Both the position numbers and the translations under genes were made by a program. Below, in pieces: positions 1 to 8,646 of a stretch of 50,604 nucleotides of DNA. The number at the start of each line of letters is the position of its first letter. Within the stretch, counting starts at the first letter, position 1. Below the pieces are notes generated by a model. The model worked only from the letters and a program-made list of their open reading frames with translations. It searched no databases and was not told where the DNA came from. This DNA comes from an uncultured Ruminococcus sp. (GTDB lineage: Bacteria; Bacillota; Clostridia; Oscillospirales; CAG-272), in the NCBI GenBank assembly GCA_902778145.1, contig CACYWW010000018.1, positions 1-50,604 on the forward strand, read 5' to 3'.

Positions 1-65
1 TCATAGTGGGTTATTCTCTTTCAGCTTGTTCTAACCGCTTTGATATTAAGAATGATTTTGAAAAC

Positions 66-248
66 AGCTAAATTGCTCGCAGTCGCTCGCAGCTAAATTA
101 TACGCCTGTCGGCGTATAGCTAAATTGAAGCCTTACGGCTTCAGCTAAATTAAATTCGCCTGCAAGCTCGGCAAAGCCGAATTTAGCTGGGCGAAGCAAA
201 TTTAGCTGGGCGAAGCCCAATTTAGCTCGCCGCAAGGCGAATTTAGCT
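66..248. repeat. Fishbone hairpin array with AGCTAAATT / AATTTAGCT linkers
   Basis: Four copies of the 9-mer AGCTAAATT (66-74, 91-99, 118-126, 143-151) are followed by four copies of its exact reverse complement AATTTAGCT (180-188, 199-207, 219-227, 240-248). The stretches between them are mostly small GC-rich hairpins, for example GAAGCC-TTAC-GGCTTC (127-142), GGGC-GAA-GCCC (208-218) and CGCC-GCAA-GGCG (228-239). The four forward linkers could pair in nested order with the four inverted ones, giving a long stem with hairpin side arms. The array lies just 3' of the minus-strand gene ending at 262. No protein is encoded. Bases 1-65 show no recognisable feature. Confidence 0.85.
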
Positions 249-261
249 AAGGCTCATTTTT

Positions 262-693
262 TTACGGTTCGAGATTTGCTTCAAGATACGCGCAAAGCTT
301 TGAAAAATCCTTGATGTTTCCGTATTTGTGGATCGTTCCGGGGATCTCCATATATCCCGTGTCCTTTGCGGCGCTCGTCTGTATGAGCTTCAGCTGAGAA
401 TACCTGATTTTCCCGCAGTCATACGACGCGCGGAGCATCCCGCTGTGACTGTTGTGTACGTAGAGGTACGGTCCTTCAAACGTGATCGTCCACCTCGTTG
501 ACACCTGAAGTACGATAAGCATCAGTACCGACGTTAATATGCAAACGGCGATGACCGCGTACAGCGCCGCGCTTATTTTCAGAGCGAAAAGCGCAAGCGC
601 GAGCAGCACGACCCCGGTCAGTGTGAAATACAAAATGTTTTTCGTCTGCACGCCCGTCTCGGTCCTGAACGTACAGTTCTTTGTTTCATTCAT
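262..693 (-). CDS. Small membrane protein of unknown function
   Basis: 143 aa. There is a short polar N-terminus, two adjacent hydrophobic segments (about residues 20-40 and 42-64), then a roughly 75-residue soluble tail rich in beta-type sequence. The layout resembles two-helix anchors followed by a small PH-like or beta domain, but I do not recognise a family. The ATG at 693 overlaps the trmO stop by 8 nt, and an AAGGAG motif lies about 10 nt upstream inside trmO, so the gene is translationally coupled to trmO as last gene of the trxB-DUF1893-trmO run. The protein at 43350-43778 has a similar layout (two helices, short beta tail) but no obvious sequence identity. Confidence 0.75.
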   Translation of the reverse strand: MNETKNCTFRTETGVQTKNILYFTLTGVVLLALALFALKISAALYAVIAVCILTSVLMLIVLQVSTRWTITFEGPYLYVHNSHSGMLRASYDCGKIRYSQLKLIQTSAAKDTGYMEIPGTIHKYGNIKDFSKLCAYLEANLEP

Positions 694-1351
694 GAAATTT
701 TATCTCCTTCACTTCAATGACGGTCACTTTTCCGTCAGCCGTTTTGAATCTGATCTCATATCCTTTATAATTCATTCCGTAGATCCTGTCCGGTTCGTTC
801 TTGTAAGCCGGGCGCGGATCCTGTTCAAGCAGCTCTATTACGGTTTTTTTATCATCTGGAGAAAGCGGCGATACGTCGCATTCGAACGCGACGTCGTACA
901 AACGACCGTTCGTGTCGGACGTAAACCCGTCGGACGCGTCCGGGATACAGTCGGATATTTTCAAATACGGCTTTATATCGTATACGGCCGTGCCGTCTCT
1001 CATATCGATGCCGGATACAAGCAGATCAGTGCCGTCTATCCCGTCGAGCCTGAGAACGGACATGCCGATCGGATTCGGACGGTTGGGTGAACGTGTGGCG
1101 AATACCCCCATCCGTTTATTTCCGCCGAGCCGCGGAGGGCGCACCGTAGGCGACCATTTATCGCCGTTAAAGCCGTCGAACCGCCAGATCACCCATATGT
1201 GGGAAAAGCCCTCAAGCCCGCGCAGAGCTTCGGGACTTTTGAATTCGGGGCGGAAAACGATCCTTCCGCGAAGCCCGGGCACGAGTCCGCTTTGACGCGG
1301 AAGCCCGAACTTTTCCTTCATATCTGTCTGTATCTCAGCTATGATCTTCAT
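686..1351 (-). CDS. trmO: tRNA (N6-threonylcarbamoyladenosine(37)-N6)-methyltransferase TrmO
   Basis: 221 aa, UPF0066/TsaA/YaeB family, which methylates N6 of t6A at position 37 of certain ANN-decoding tRNAs using S-adenosylmethionine. The conserved core is visible: an N-terminal FGLPRQSGLVPGLRGRIVF block, GFSHIWVIWRFDG, RPPRLGGNKRMGVFATRSPNRPNPIGMS (about residues 72-98) and YDIKPYLK. The RSPNRPNPIG stretch is the family signature. Beyond the barrel there is a C-terminal extension of about 70 residues ending in a small beta unit. It starts 17 nt inside the end of the DUF1893 gene and overlaps the following membrane-protein gene by 8 nt, so it lies within a tight operon. Confidence 0.92.
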   Translation of the reverse strand: MKIIAEIQTDMKEKFGLPRQSGLVPGLRGRIVFRPEFKSPEALRGLEGFSHIWVIWRFDGFNGDKWSPTVRPPRLGGNKRMGVFATRSPNRPNPIGMSVLRLDGIDGTDLLVSGIDMRDGTAVYDIKPYLKISDCIPDASDGFTSDTNGRLYDVAFECDVSPLSPDDKKTVIELLEQDPRPAYKNEPDRIYGMNYKGYEIRFKTADGKVTVIEVKEIKFHE

Positions 1352-1766
1352 TTCTCAGCTCTTCAAGTCTTTCTTTGAAGATACGGTAAGCTCCGTCGGC
1401 ACAGTTCATCTCAAGAGCTCTTTTCTCCATCGGACACAATCCGTCGCCTTTTCTGTTTTTAATGCTGTCCGTCATTTTGACAAACGATACGGGTATCCCC
1501 GCGCGGCGCAGCAGATCGACCGCGCGTCGGCTGACCGTGAAAGCGAACACCTCGGAAACGCAGGCTTCTATCAGCAGAAAAGCCGCGGCGGAGCCTATGA
1601 CCTTGTCGGCGGCGGAAAACCCGGAAAGATCCGGAACATTCTCTATTACAGACAATAGCGGCGCGATGCCCGCCCCCGTCCTCGTAATGATCGCATCCCC
1701 TTGGCAGGCGGCGCAGGAAGCACCCGCTTCGATCGCGCCTCTGGCTTTCAACAGATCGTCACGCAT
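1335..1766 (-). CDS. DUF1893 domain protein
   Basis: 143 aa, spanning the whole DUF1893 domain. Diagnostic features are the early CAACQGD segment, GIAPLL, the LSGFSAADKVIGSAAAFL block (about residues 47-65), an internal IPVSF motif, and the KNRKGDGLCPME block near residue 104. A Thermotoga member of this family has a cytidine-deaminase-like fold but no known reaction, so I assign no function. Cysteines at the expected positions are kept. Its ATG shares one base with the trxB stop (TAATG, 1764-1768), and its 3' end overlaps trmO, so it is translated from the trxB mRNA. Confidence 0.88.
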   Translation of the reverse strand: MRDDLLKARGAIEAGASCAACQGDAIITRTGAGIAPLLSVIENVPDLSGFSAADKVIGSAAAFLLIEACVSEVFAFTVSRRAVDLLRRAGIPVSFVKMTDSIKNRKGDGLCPMEKRALEMNCADGAYRIFKERLEELRNEDHS

Positions 1767-2662
1767 TATCTTCCGTCAATGAATCTGCAAGCCGCGAGTG
1801 CCGCGGCCGCGCCGTCGGCGGTCGCCGTGGTGATCTGTCTCGTTTTCTTCGTTCTGCAGTCACCCGCGACGTATATGCCGCTCTCTTTTGTCTCACAGTT
1901 TTCGTCGGAGATGATGTAGCCGTGTTCATCAAGGTCGACCACGCCTTCAAGCGCGATATTGTTAGGGATGAGACCTATCGCTATGAAACACCCGTCACAG
2001 TCGATGAATCTCTCCTCATCGTCACAGAGCACCGCTACTCCCCTGAACTGTTCGCCCGGGAACGATATGACGCGGCAATTGTAGTATACCTCGATGTTTT
2101 CCTTCTCGTTGATTATCGCGGCAAGCGCTTTTTCGCCCGTCAGGTACGGCATATCCTGTAATATCGTAACCTTCGAGCAGCGCTCGGACAGCATGATCGC
2201 TTCCTGCATCGCGGAATTGCCGCCGCCTATAACGGCTACGTGTTTGTCCGCGTAAAACGCGCCGTCGCACACCGCGCAGAAGGAAATACCGTTGCCGATC
2301 AATTCCTCCTCACCCGGCACACCGAGAGTTCTGTGTTTTACGCCGGCGGCGAATATCACGGCCTTCGCTTCAAAGCAGGCGGTATCCGTCATTACTTTTT
2401 TTATTTCGCCGCCCGTGATTCTTTTCACCTCGTCGATCTCTATTTCCGCGCCGAGAGCAAGCGCCTGCTCGAACATCTTGTCAGACAGCTCAAGTCCGGA
2501 TATTTCGTTATATCCCGGGTAATTCTCTATTTTCGGCGAATGGGTCATCTGTCCGCCGAAGCCGTCTTTTTCAAATATAAGCACGGATTTTCCCGCGCGT
2601 CTCGCGTATATCGCCGCGGTAAGTCCCGCGGGTCCTCCGCCGATAACGATGATATCGTACAT
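1766..2662 (-). CDS. trxB: Thioredoxin reductase (NADPH, FAD)
   Basis: About 298 aa, the normal size for low-molecular-weight bacterial thioredoxin reductase, which passes electrons from NADPH through FAD and a redox-active disulfide to thioredoxin. It has an N-terminal FAD-binding GGGPAGLTAA motif, the CAVC active-site pair near residues 130-133 followed by DGAFY, a second nucleotide-binding GGGNSAMQEA, and a C-terminal GIYVAGDC FAD motif. I place the start at 2662 rather than the in-frame ATG at 2674, because GGAGG lies 5 nt before 2662 and overlaps the codons of the longer form. It follows nrdD after a terminator hairpin with no space for its own promoter, so readthrough or a promoter inside nrdD must drive it. 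Confidence 0.95.
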   Translation of the reverse strand: MYDIIVIGGGPAGLTAAIYARRAGKSVLIFEKDGFGGQMTHSPKIENYPGYNEISGLELSDKMFEQALALGAEIEIDEVKRITGGEIKKVMTDTACFEAKAVIFAAGVKHRTLGVPGEEELIGNGISFCAVCDGAFYADKHVAVIGGGNSAMQEAIMLSERCSKVTILQDMPYLTGEKALAAIINEKENIEVYYNCRVISFPGEQFRGVAVLCDDEERFIDCDGCFIAIGLIPNNIALEGVVDLDEHGYIISDENCETKESGIYVAGDCRTKKTRQITTATADGAAAALAACRFIDGR

Positions 2663-2674
2663 ATTATCCTCCAT

Positions 2675-2703
2675 AAAAAGAGGCGCACGCTTCCGTGCGC
2701 CTC
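2675..2703 (-). terminator. Intrinsic terminator or attenuator between nrdD and trxB
   Basis: On the minus strand GAGGCGCAC-GGAAGC-GTGCGCCTC forms a perfect 9-bp GC-rich stem followed by TTTTT. It lies between the nrdD stop (2714) and the trxB start, and the T run is followed directly by the trxB ribosome binding site. It can end nrdD mRNA or set the share of readthrough into trxB. Confidence 0.85.
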
Positions 2704-2713
2704 CGTAATTCTA

Positions 2714-5089
2714 TCAGACACCTATATATTTTCTGATGTTGGAAAGATTGACGTGCATCTGCGCCTCGTCGCCGTTGATCTCAACGAGCGTGGGAGCCTG
2801 CTTTATGCCGTATTTTACGGCGAGCTGCGGCTCATCCTCTGCGTATATCTTTCTGTAATTCACACCGGCTTTGTCAAGAAGTATACCTGCTGCCTTGCAG
2901 TTCGGGCACGTCTTGCTCGCGAACAGGATAAGCTCTTTTCCGCCTTCCGGCGCCTTTTCCGCGGGCTTTTCTTCTGCCGCGGGAGAGCTGAACACGGGGC
3001 GCTCATGCGTGAGACGCGATTTCGCTATATCGTATTCTTTTCTTTCCTTGAACTCCTCCGCCTTTCCGACGTTCCAGTCCTGAACGGGGCGGTAATAACC
3101 GGTTATACGGCTGTAGACCTCGGTCTTTTCGTGGCAGTGCGGGCATTCATAAACCTCGCCGACGAGGTATCCGTGGTTCTTGCATACGGAATAAGTCGGG
3201 GAGAGGGTGTAGTACGGTAGTCTGTAGTTTTCCGCGATCTTGCGGACGAGGTTGGCTGCGGCGCGCCAGTCGGGCAGTCTTTCGCCCAGGAAGGCGTGGA
3301 AAACGGTACCGGAGGTGTAAAGCGTCTGCAGCTCATCCTGAACGTCAAGCGCTTCGAACACGTCGGCGGTGTAACCGACGGGCAGATGCGAGCTGTTCGT
3401 GTAATAAGGAGTTTTGCCCTTTTCGGACGCGGTTATTATATCGGGATAACGCGCGACGTCGTGCTTTGCAAGACGGTATGCGGTGGATTCCGCCGGGGTC
3501 GCCTCGAGGTTGAACAGGTCGCCGTATTTCTCCTGATAGTCGGACAGACGCTCTCTCATATGATTGAGCACGTCCTTCGTGAATTCCTGGGCTTCCTTGT
3601 GAGTCATATCGACGCCGATGAACTTCGCGTTGAGGCAGGCCTCGTTCATGCCGACAAGTCCTATCGTCGAGAAGTGGTTCTCGAACGTGCCGAGATAACG
3701 CTTGGTGTACGGATAAAGTCCCTCTTCAAGGAGCTTCGTGATGATCTTGCGCTTCGTATCAAGTGATCTCGCTGCGATATCCATCATCTTGTCAAGGCGC
3801 TCGAAGAACTCTTCTCTTGTTGCGGACAGATAACCGATCCTAGGCATATTGATCGTTACAACGCCGACGGAGCCCGTGCTCTCACCGGAGCCGAAGAAGC
3901 CGCCGGTCTTTTTGCGGAGCTCACGAAGGTCGAGACGGAGACGGCAGCACATACTGCGTATGTCGGACGGCTCCATGTCGCTGTTGATATAGTTAGAGAA
4001 GTAGGGCGTTCCGTATTTCGACGTCATCTCGAACAGGAGCTTGTTGTTCTCGGTTTCGGACCAGTCGAAGTCCTTCGTAATGGAGTAGGTGGGGATCGGA
4101 TACTGGAAGCCTCTGCCGTTCGCGTCGCCCTCGATCATTATCTCGATGAACGCGCGGTTGATCATATCCATCTCGGCTTTGCAGTCCTTGTATTTGAAAT
4201 CCATCTCCTTGCCGCCGACGATAGCGGGAAGCTCCGCAAGGTCGTTCGGAACGGTCCAGTCAAGGGTGATGTTTGAGAACGGAGACTGCGTGCCCCATCT
4301 TGACGGGGTGTTGACGCCGAATACGAACGATTCGATGCATTTCTTTACTTCTTTATAAGAGAGGTTGTCCGCCTTTACGAAAGGAGCAAGATACGTATCG
4401 AACGACGAGAACGCCTGCGCGCCCGCCCATTCATTCTGCATTATGCCGAGGAAGTTGACCATCTGGTTGCACAGCGTGGCGAGATGGGACGCAGGAGACG
4501 AGGTGATCTTTCCGGGGATTCCACCGAGACCTTCTTTTATGAGCTGCTTCAGCGACCAGCCGGCGCAGTAGCCGGTGAGCATGCTGAGGTCGTGCAGGTG
4601 GATATCGGCGTTCCTGTGGGCGTCAGCGATCTCCTGATCGTAGATCTCCGACAGCCAGTAGTTTGCCGTGATCGCTCCGGAGTTGCTGAGGATCAGACCG
4701 CCGACGGAATACTTGACGGTGGAGTTTTCCTTGACTCTCCAGTCAAGGTTCTTTACGTAGCTGTTTACTATTTCCTTGTAGTCAAGGATCGTCGACTTCA
4801 TGTTGCGGATCTTTTCGCGGTTCTTTCTGTAAAGGATGTAGCATTTCGCAACGTCCGCGTAACCCGCGTCGATCAGTATCTTCTCAACGCTGTCCTGTAT
4901 CTCCTCGACGCCTATCTTGCCGTCCTTGATCTTGGGCTCATAATCCGATGTTACCTTCAGCGCGAGCATATCGATTATATCGTCGTTATACTGTCTGTTC
5001 TGTGCCTCAAAAGCCTTTTTTATCGCTTCCGAGATCTTTCTGATATTGAAATCAACAACTTTACCGTCACGTTTTACTACCTGATACAT
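2714..5089 (-). CDS. nrdD: Anaerobic (class III) ribonucleoside-triphosphate reductase with C-terminal redoxin domain
   Basis: About 791 aa. Glycyl-radical enzyme reducing ribonucleoside triphosphates to dNTPs. It starts with an ATP-cone (MYQVVKRDGKVVDF, about 1-90), then the ten-stranded barrel with GYCAGWSL and MCCRL cysteines, a Cys/His zinc site (CKNHGY...CPHC), and the glycyl-radical motif RITGYYRPVQDW with Gly at about residue 664. After a charged linker comes a domain of about 74 residues (718-791) with a CPNC redox pair and a QAPT cis-Pro type motif: a thioredoxin/glutaredoxin-like module. The start at 5089 is chosen for its AGGAGG site; an in-frame ATG at 5146 would add 19 non-homologous residues. 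The promoter is at 5158-5186. The fused redoxin and downstream trxB suggest thioredoxin-type rather than formate-dependent reduction (inference). Confidence 0.95.
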   Translation of the reverse strand: MYQVVKRDGKVVDFNIRKISEAIKKAFEAQNRQYNDDIIDMLALKVTSDYEPKIKDGKIGVEEIQDSVEKILIDAGYADVAKCYILYRKNREKIRNMKSTILDYKEIVNSYVKNLDWRVKENSTVKYSVGGLILSNSGAITANYWLSEIYDQEIADAHRNADIHLHDLSMLTGYCAGWSLKQLIKEGLGGIPGKITSSPASHLATLCNQMVNFLGIMQNEWAGAQAFSSFDTYLAPFVKADNLSYKEVKKCIESFVFGVNTPSRWGTQSPFSNITLDWTVPNDLAELPAIVGGKEMDFKYKDCKAEMDMINRAFIEIMIEGDANGRGFQYPIPTYSITKDFDWSETENNKLLFEMTSKYGTPYFSNYINSDMEPSDIRSMCCRLRLDLRELRKKTGGFFGSGESTGSVGVVTINMPRIGYLSATREEFFERLDKMMDIAARSLDTKRKIITKLLEEGLYPYTKRYLGTFENHFSTIGLVGMNEACLNAKFIGVDMTHKEAQEFTKDVLNHMRERLSDYQEKYGDLFNLEATPAESTAYRLAKHDVARYPDIITASEKGKTPYYTNSSHLPVGYTADVFEALDVQDELQTLYTSGTVFHAFLGERLPDWRAAANLVRKIAENYRLPYYTLSPTYSVCKNHGYLVGEVYECPHCHEKTEVYSRITGYYRPVQDWNVGKAEEFKERKEYDIAKSRLTHERPVFSSPAAEEKPAEKAPEGGKELILFASKTCPNCKAAGILLDKAGVNYRKIYAEDEPQLAVKYGIKQAPTLVEINGDEAQMHVNLSNIRKYIGV

Positions 5090-5157
5090 TATTCTCCTCC
5101 TGTTTTCTTCGGTACCGTATATCGTTACAATTGCGTTTATTCGCATTCAGCTTGTTT

Positions 5158-5186
5158 ATCATACACCATATTTTCGGTTTTGTCAA
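5158..5186 (-). promoter_or_regulatory. Sigma-A promoter of nrdD
   Basis: Read on the minus strand, TTGACA (5181-5186) and TATGAT (5158-5163) are separated by 17 bp. It lies between nrdG and nrdD, so nrdD can be transcribed apart from nrdG. I could not find a convincing NrdR-box pair. Confidence 0.85.
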
Positions 5187-5237
5187 GTGATTTTTGCAAG
5201 ATATTGTAGAAAAAATTTTCGCAAAATCAACATATAG

Positions 5238-5921
5238 TTAAATTCCGCGCAAAGCCGCGTTCGGCACAAATCTTTGTATTACGGACAGAAAGCGCTCCAT
5301 TTCGCTGTCCGACGGCGCGGTGAGGTTGCCGTACGGAACGTTTTCACTATCCTTGAACCTCTGAAGATAATACTTTTCGCCGCCCTTTATCCACTCTCCG
5401 ATATTGACGAAGTCCTCTTCTTCATGCAGCTGGGAGACAACGGTCGTGCGGAATTCGAAATCCGTCGTCCCGCTTTTCAGAAGCATTATGCTTTTGTTTA
5501 CGCTGTCGAGATCGACATCGCATCCGGCGGTCAGATAGTACTTTTCGCGGCTGTTTTTTATATCCATTGCAACGTAGTCGACAAGACCGCGCGTCAGAAG
5601 CTCCGCGAGACGCGCGGGGAATGTTCCGTTCGTATCGAGCTTTACGGGGTAGCCGAGCGCTCGTACTTTTTCGATCAGATCCGCGATATCCGGATGGATC
5701 AGCGGCTCGCCTCCGGTAATGACGACGGCGTCAAGAAGGCCCGTGCGTTTCTTCAGATATCCGAACACCTCCCCGTCGTCAAGCGGCTCTCCGGGATCCT
5801 GCACGAGACCGAAGTTATGGCAGAAGGGACAACGGAAATTGCAGCCGCCGGTAAACAGCACAGCCGCGGTCTTTCCGGGATAATCAACAAGCGAGAGCTT
5901 TTGCAGTCCGTATATACGCAT
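5238..5921 (-). CDS. nrdG: Anaerobic ribonucleotide reductase activating protein (radical SAM)
   Basis: 227 aa. Radical SAM activase that generates the glycyl radical on NrdD. The CNFRCPFC motif (Cys27, Cys31, Cys34) binds the 4Fe-4S cluster; it is preceded by LSLVDYPGKTAAVLF, typical of the longer NrdG2 type. TGGEPL (SAM-binding GGE motif) lies near residue 69. The rest fits a partial TIM barrel. It lies directly upstream of nrdD on the same strand but is separated from it by the nrdD promoter. It is divergent from gdpP, with a shared intergenic region at 5922-6112. Confidence 0.93.
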   Translation of the reverse strand: MRIYGLQKLSLVDYPGKTAAVLFTGGCNFRCPFCHNFGLVQDPGEPLDDGEVFGYLKKRTGLLDAVVITGGEPLIHPDIADLIEKVRALGYPVKLDTNGTFPARLAELLTRGLVDYVAMDIKNSREKYYLTAGCDVDLDSVNKSIMLLKSGTTDFEFRTTVVSQLHEEEDFVNIGEWIKGGEKYYLQRFKDSENVPYGNLTAPSDSEMERFLSVIQRFVPNAALRGI

Positions 5922-6034
5922 TTTTGAATGTACCTCATGATCTTTTTTATCATCATATCACAGCAATGATGCTTTTTCAAGTCAATTTTCGATTTTCCGT
6001 CACATTACACGAACGTATATTTTTATCTTTGCTG

Positions 6035-6063
6035 TTGACTTTTTATTTCTGTTGTGATATGAT
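6035..6063 (+). promoter_or_regulatory. Sigma-A promoter of the gdpP-rplI-dnaB-tilS-hpt-ftsH run
   Basis: TTGACT (6035-6040), 17 bp, TATGAT (6058-6063). The first ribosome binding site (GGGAGAAG) and ATG follow about 45 nt downstream. No other obvious promoter is seen between the tightly packed genes up to ftsH. Confidence 0.85.
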
Positions 6064-6112
6064 ATATAATAAGGTTATTAGTATGCCTATTATAAAACAA
6101 CCGGGAGAAGAT

Positions 6113-8173
6113 ATGAGTAAGAAGTCAAAACTCGTAATTATATACTGCATCGCGTTCTCCGTCCTTTTCATGACGGTGTTCACGCTGCTCAGTCAGACTG
6201 ACAGGCTGAACGGAACGGCACCCGCCGTGCTCTTCACCGTCGTCTACTGTCTGATCACCGTAGTCGGCGCCTGGTTCATATCGCACGCCGGTAAATCATC
6301 TCAGACAAACGACGCTCCGCCGCGCTCCGCGCGGTCGATAACGCATCTTCTCGCCGTTATGAGGACGCCGGTCTCCGTCACGGACGGCGACGGAAAGATC
6401 ATATGGTACAACAACGCTTTTTCAGACATGATCGGGGATAAGATCAAAAAAGACGACACGCTGTCGGATCTTTGCGATATAACTCTGAAGGAGCTTTTGT
6501 CATCCGAAAACAAAGAAGGCGTCCCCGCAAAGGTCGGAGACGCGGATTACCGCGTGTACGGCTATCCGCAGACGAACTCCACCGGAAGGACCGTCACAAC
6601 TGTCTGGTTCGACGTTTCGAACGAAACGGCGCTGCGCAGACAGCTGTCGGACGAGAGGCTGGTCGTCGCGTACGTCGTCATCGATATGGCGGACAACTTT
6701 CTTTCCAACATGCAGGATCAGTACGCGGAGGCGTCAGCCGCCGTCACGAAGCTGCTCAGAGGCTGGGCGGACTCACTCGACGGTCATATCAGAGAATATG
6801 ACGACGGCAAGTACATCATGCTGTTCTACGCGGATCAGCTTGACGGAATGCGCAGATCGTCCTTCCCGATACTGTCCGACGTCAAGAAGATCACCTTCGG
6901 CGACGATTCAGTTCCTATGACTATATCTGTCGGTATCGCCGACTGCGGCGGTACGGTCGCTGAAAAATGCGCGCTCGCCTCCTCCGCCATGAGCTTCGCT
7001 CTCCAGCGCGGCGGAGACCAGGTCGTTATCAAGAACGACCGCAACGGCAAGGACGAATTCTTCGGCGGGCTCTCGAAGCACGATCCGCAGCTTACCGGCC
7101 TGAACGCGCGGAGACTCGTACTGCAGACGACGCCGCTTATAAAGAAAGCCGGCTCCGTCTTCATCATGGGTCACAAAAACGCGGACTTCGACTGTCTCGC
7201 GTCCTGCATGGGTATAGCAAAGATATGTCTTTCACTCGGAAAGAAGACGACGATCGTCGTTAAAAACAATAAAAACATCGCGCGTCCGTACGCGAAGCTG
7301 ATGGAGATGCCGGATTACAAGGATATCTTTTTCGACTTCGAACGCGACGATTTCGATATGGTCGAGCACGACTCGCTTCTCTTCATCCTCGACGTGAACA
7401 ATCCCGTCATTTTCGAGTATCCCGAGCTTACGAAGCACGTTTCGTCGATCATAGTTATCGACCATCACAGGATGTCATCGTCGAGCTTCCCGTTCGACAC
7501 GCGTATAACGTACGTCGAGCCGTCAGCCTCATCCGCGTCCGAGATCGTGGCGCAGATGATCGCGCAGTTCTTCCCGTCGGGCGTTCTGACGCCGGATGAG
7601 GCGAACATACTTCTGGCGGGCATCCAGCTCGATACGAACAACTTCACGCGCGACTGCGGCGCCGGCACGTATGCCGCCGCACAGTTCCTGCGCCGCGAGG
7701 GTGCAGACGCTTCCGTCTCCTCCTCCTTCTTCACACTCGATAAAAAAGCGTTCATGCTCGAGCTGAAGATCGAGAGCAGCATGCGTGTATACAGAGACGG
7801 CTACGTGATCTGTGCGGGTGATGACAGTACGCCGTCTTCCGATCCCGCCACAGCGGCGAGAGTCGCGGAGACGATACTGAAGCTCGACGGCGTCAGCGCG
7901 TCGTTTGCGATAGTCAGGATCAACACCGACGTTTCATCCGAACCCATGTACTCCGTATCGGCGAGAAGCGACGGAAAGGTGAACGTACAGCTCATACTTG
8001 AGAGGCTCGGCGGCGGCGGACACCATTCAAACGCCGGCGCTCAGCTCACAGCGGGAAAGACTGTCGCCGTTTACGACGGCCCGCTGCCGCGCGTCACGTC
8101 GGAGCTTGCGGTCAAGCTGGTCGAGCGCGCGATAGACGAAAGTCTGAAAACCAAGGAAGATATTTTACTTTGA
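6113..8173 (+). CDS. gdpP: GdpP/YybT-type cyclic-di-AMP phosphodiesterase
   Basis: About 686 aa, matching the family length. Two N-terminal membrane helices (about 7-27 and 38-58) are followed by a PAS-like sensor, a degenerate GGDEF domain, then a DHH domain (MGHKNADFDCLAS near residue 351; VIDHHR near 449) and DHHA1 (GGGGHHSNAGAQL near 634). In this family the DHH/DHHA1 module hydrolyses c-di-AMP to pApA at the membrane. The start at 6113 follows GGGAGAAG; an in-frame ATG at 5924 would add 63 residues that read through the promoter and is rejected. The gdpP-rplI-dnaB order is conserved across Firmicutes and supports the call. Confidence 0.93.
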   Translation: MSKKSKLVIIYCIAFSVLFMTVFTLLSQTDRLNGTAPAVLFTVVYCLITVVGAWFISHAGKSSQTNDAPPRSARSITHLLAVMRTPVSVTDGDGKIIWYNNAFSDMIGDKIKKDDTLSDLCDITLKELLSSENKEGVPAKVGDADYRVYGYPQTNSTGRTVTTVWFDVSNETALRRQLSDERLVVAYVVIDMADNFLSNMQDQYAEASAAVTKLLRGWADSLDGHIREYDDGKYIMLFYADQLDGMRRSSFPILSDVKKITFGDDSVPMTISVGIADCGGTVAEKCALASSAMSFALQRGGDQVVIKNDRNGKDEFFGGLSKHDPQLTGLNARRLVLQTTPLIKKAGSVFIMGHKNADFDCLASCMGIAKICLSLGKKTTIVVKNNKNIARPYAKLMEMPDYKDIFFDFERDDFDMVEHDSLLFILDVNNPVIFEYPELTKHVSSIIVIDHHRMSSSSFPFDTRITYVEPSASSASEIVAQMIAQFFPSGVLTPDEANILLAGIQLDTNNFTRDCGAGTYAAAQFLRREGADASVSSSFFTLDKKAFMLELKIESSMRVYRDGYVICAGDDSTPSSDPATAARVAETILKLDGVSASFAIVRINTDVSSEPMYSVSARSDGKVNVQLILERLGGGGHHSNAGAQLTAGKTVAVYDGPLPRVTSELAVKLVERAIDESLKTKEDILL

Positions 8174-8187
8174 AAGGAATGATATAA

Positions 8188-8637
8188 ATGAAAGTATTAC
8201 TGCTTGAAGACGTAAAAGGCCAGGGCAAAAAGGGCGAGATCGTAAAAGTCTCGGACGGATATGCCAAAAACTACCTCATCCCCCGCAAGCTCGCAAAGGA
8301 AGCTACCGATTCCGTTATGAGGGAGCTTCAGGCGAAGGAGGATTCAAGGCTCCATAAGATCGCCGTGGAACGCGAAGCGGCAAAAGCGCTTGCAGTCAGG
8401 ATAGAAGCACTCACGGTCGTCATACGTCAGCAGTCCGGCGCGGGCGGAAAGTTCTACGGCTCTGTCACCGCCAAAGAGGTATCGGATGAGCTGAAAAAGC
8501 AGCACGGTATAGAAATAGACAAGAGGATGATCCGTCTGGCTGAACCGATAAAAACATACGGGAAATACGAGCTTGACGTCAAATACTATCAGGACGTGAC
8601 GGGAAAGCTCAACCTTATAGTGACCGAAAAGGAGTAA
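8188..8637 (+). CDS. rplI: 50S ribosomal protein L9
   Basis: 149 aa, the full bL9 length. The N-terminal domain starts MKVLLLEDVKGQGKKGEIVKV and contains GYAKNYLIPRKLA. A long central alpha-helical connector (about 45-75) leads to the C-terminal rRNA-binding domain with GAGGKFYGSVT. A ribosome binding site (GAAAGGA) precedes the ATG, 14 nt after gdpP. Confidence 0.97.
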   Translation: MKVLLLEDVKGQGKKGEIVKVSDGYAKNYLIPRKLAKEATDSVMRELQAKEDSRLHKIAVEREAAKALAVRIEALTVVIRQQSGAGGKFYGSVTAKEVSDELKKQHGIEIDKRMIRLAEPIKTYGKYELDVKYYQDVTGKLNLIVTEKE

Positions 8638-8646
8638 CGGTAAGCG

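Noticed and set aside
4484-5209. 241-codon plus-strand frame opposite nrdD
   Set aside because: Antisense to the conserved N-terminal part of NrdD and crosses its promoter.
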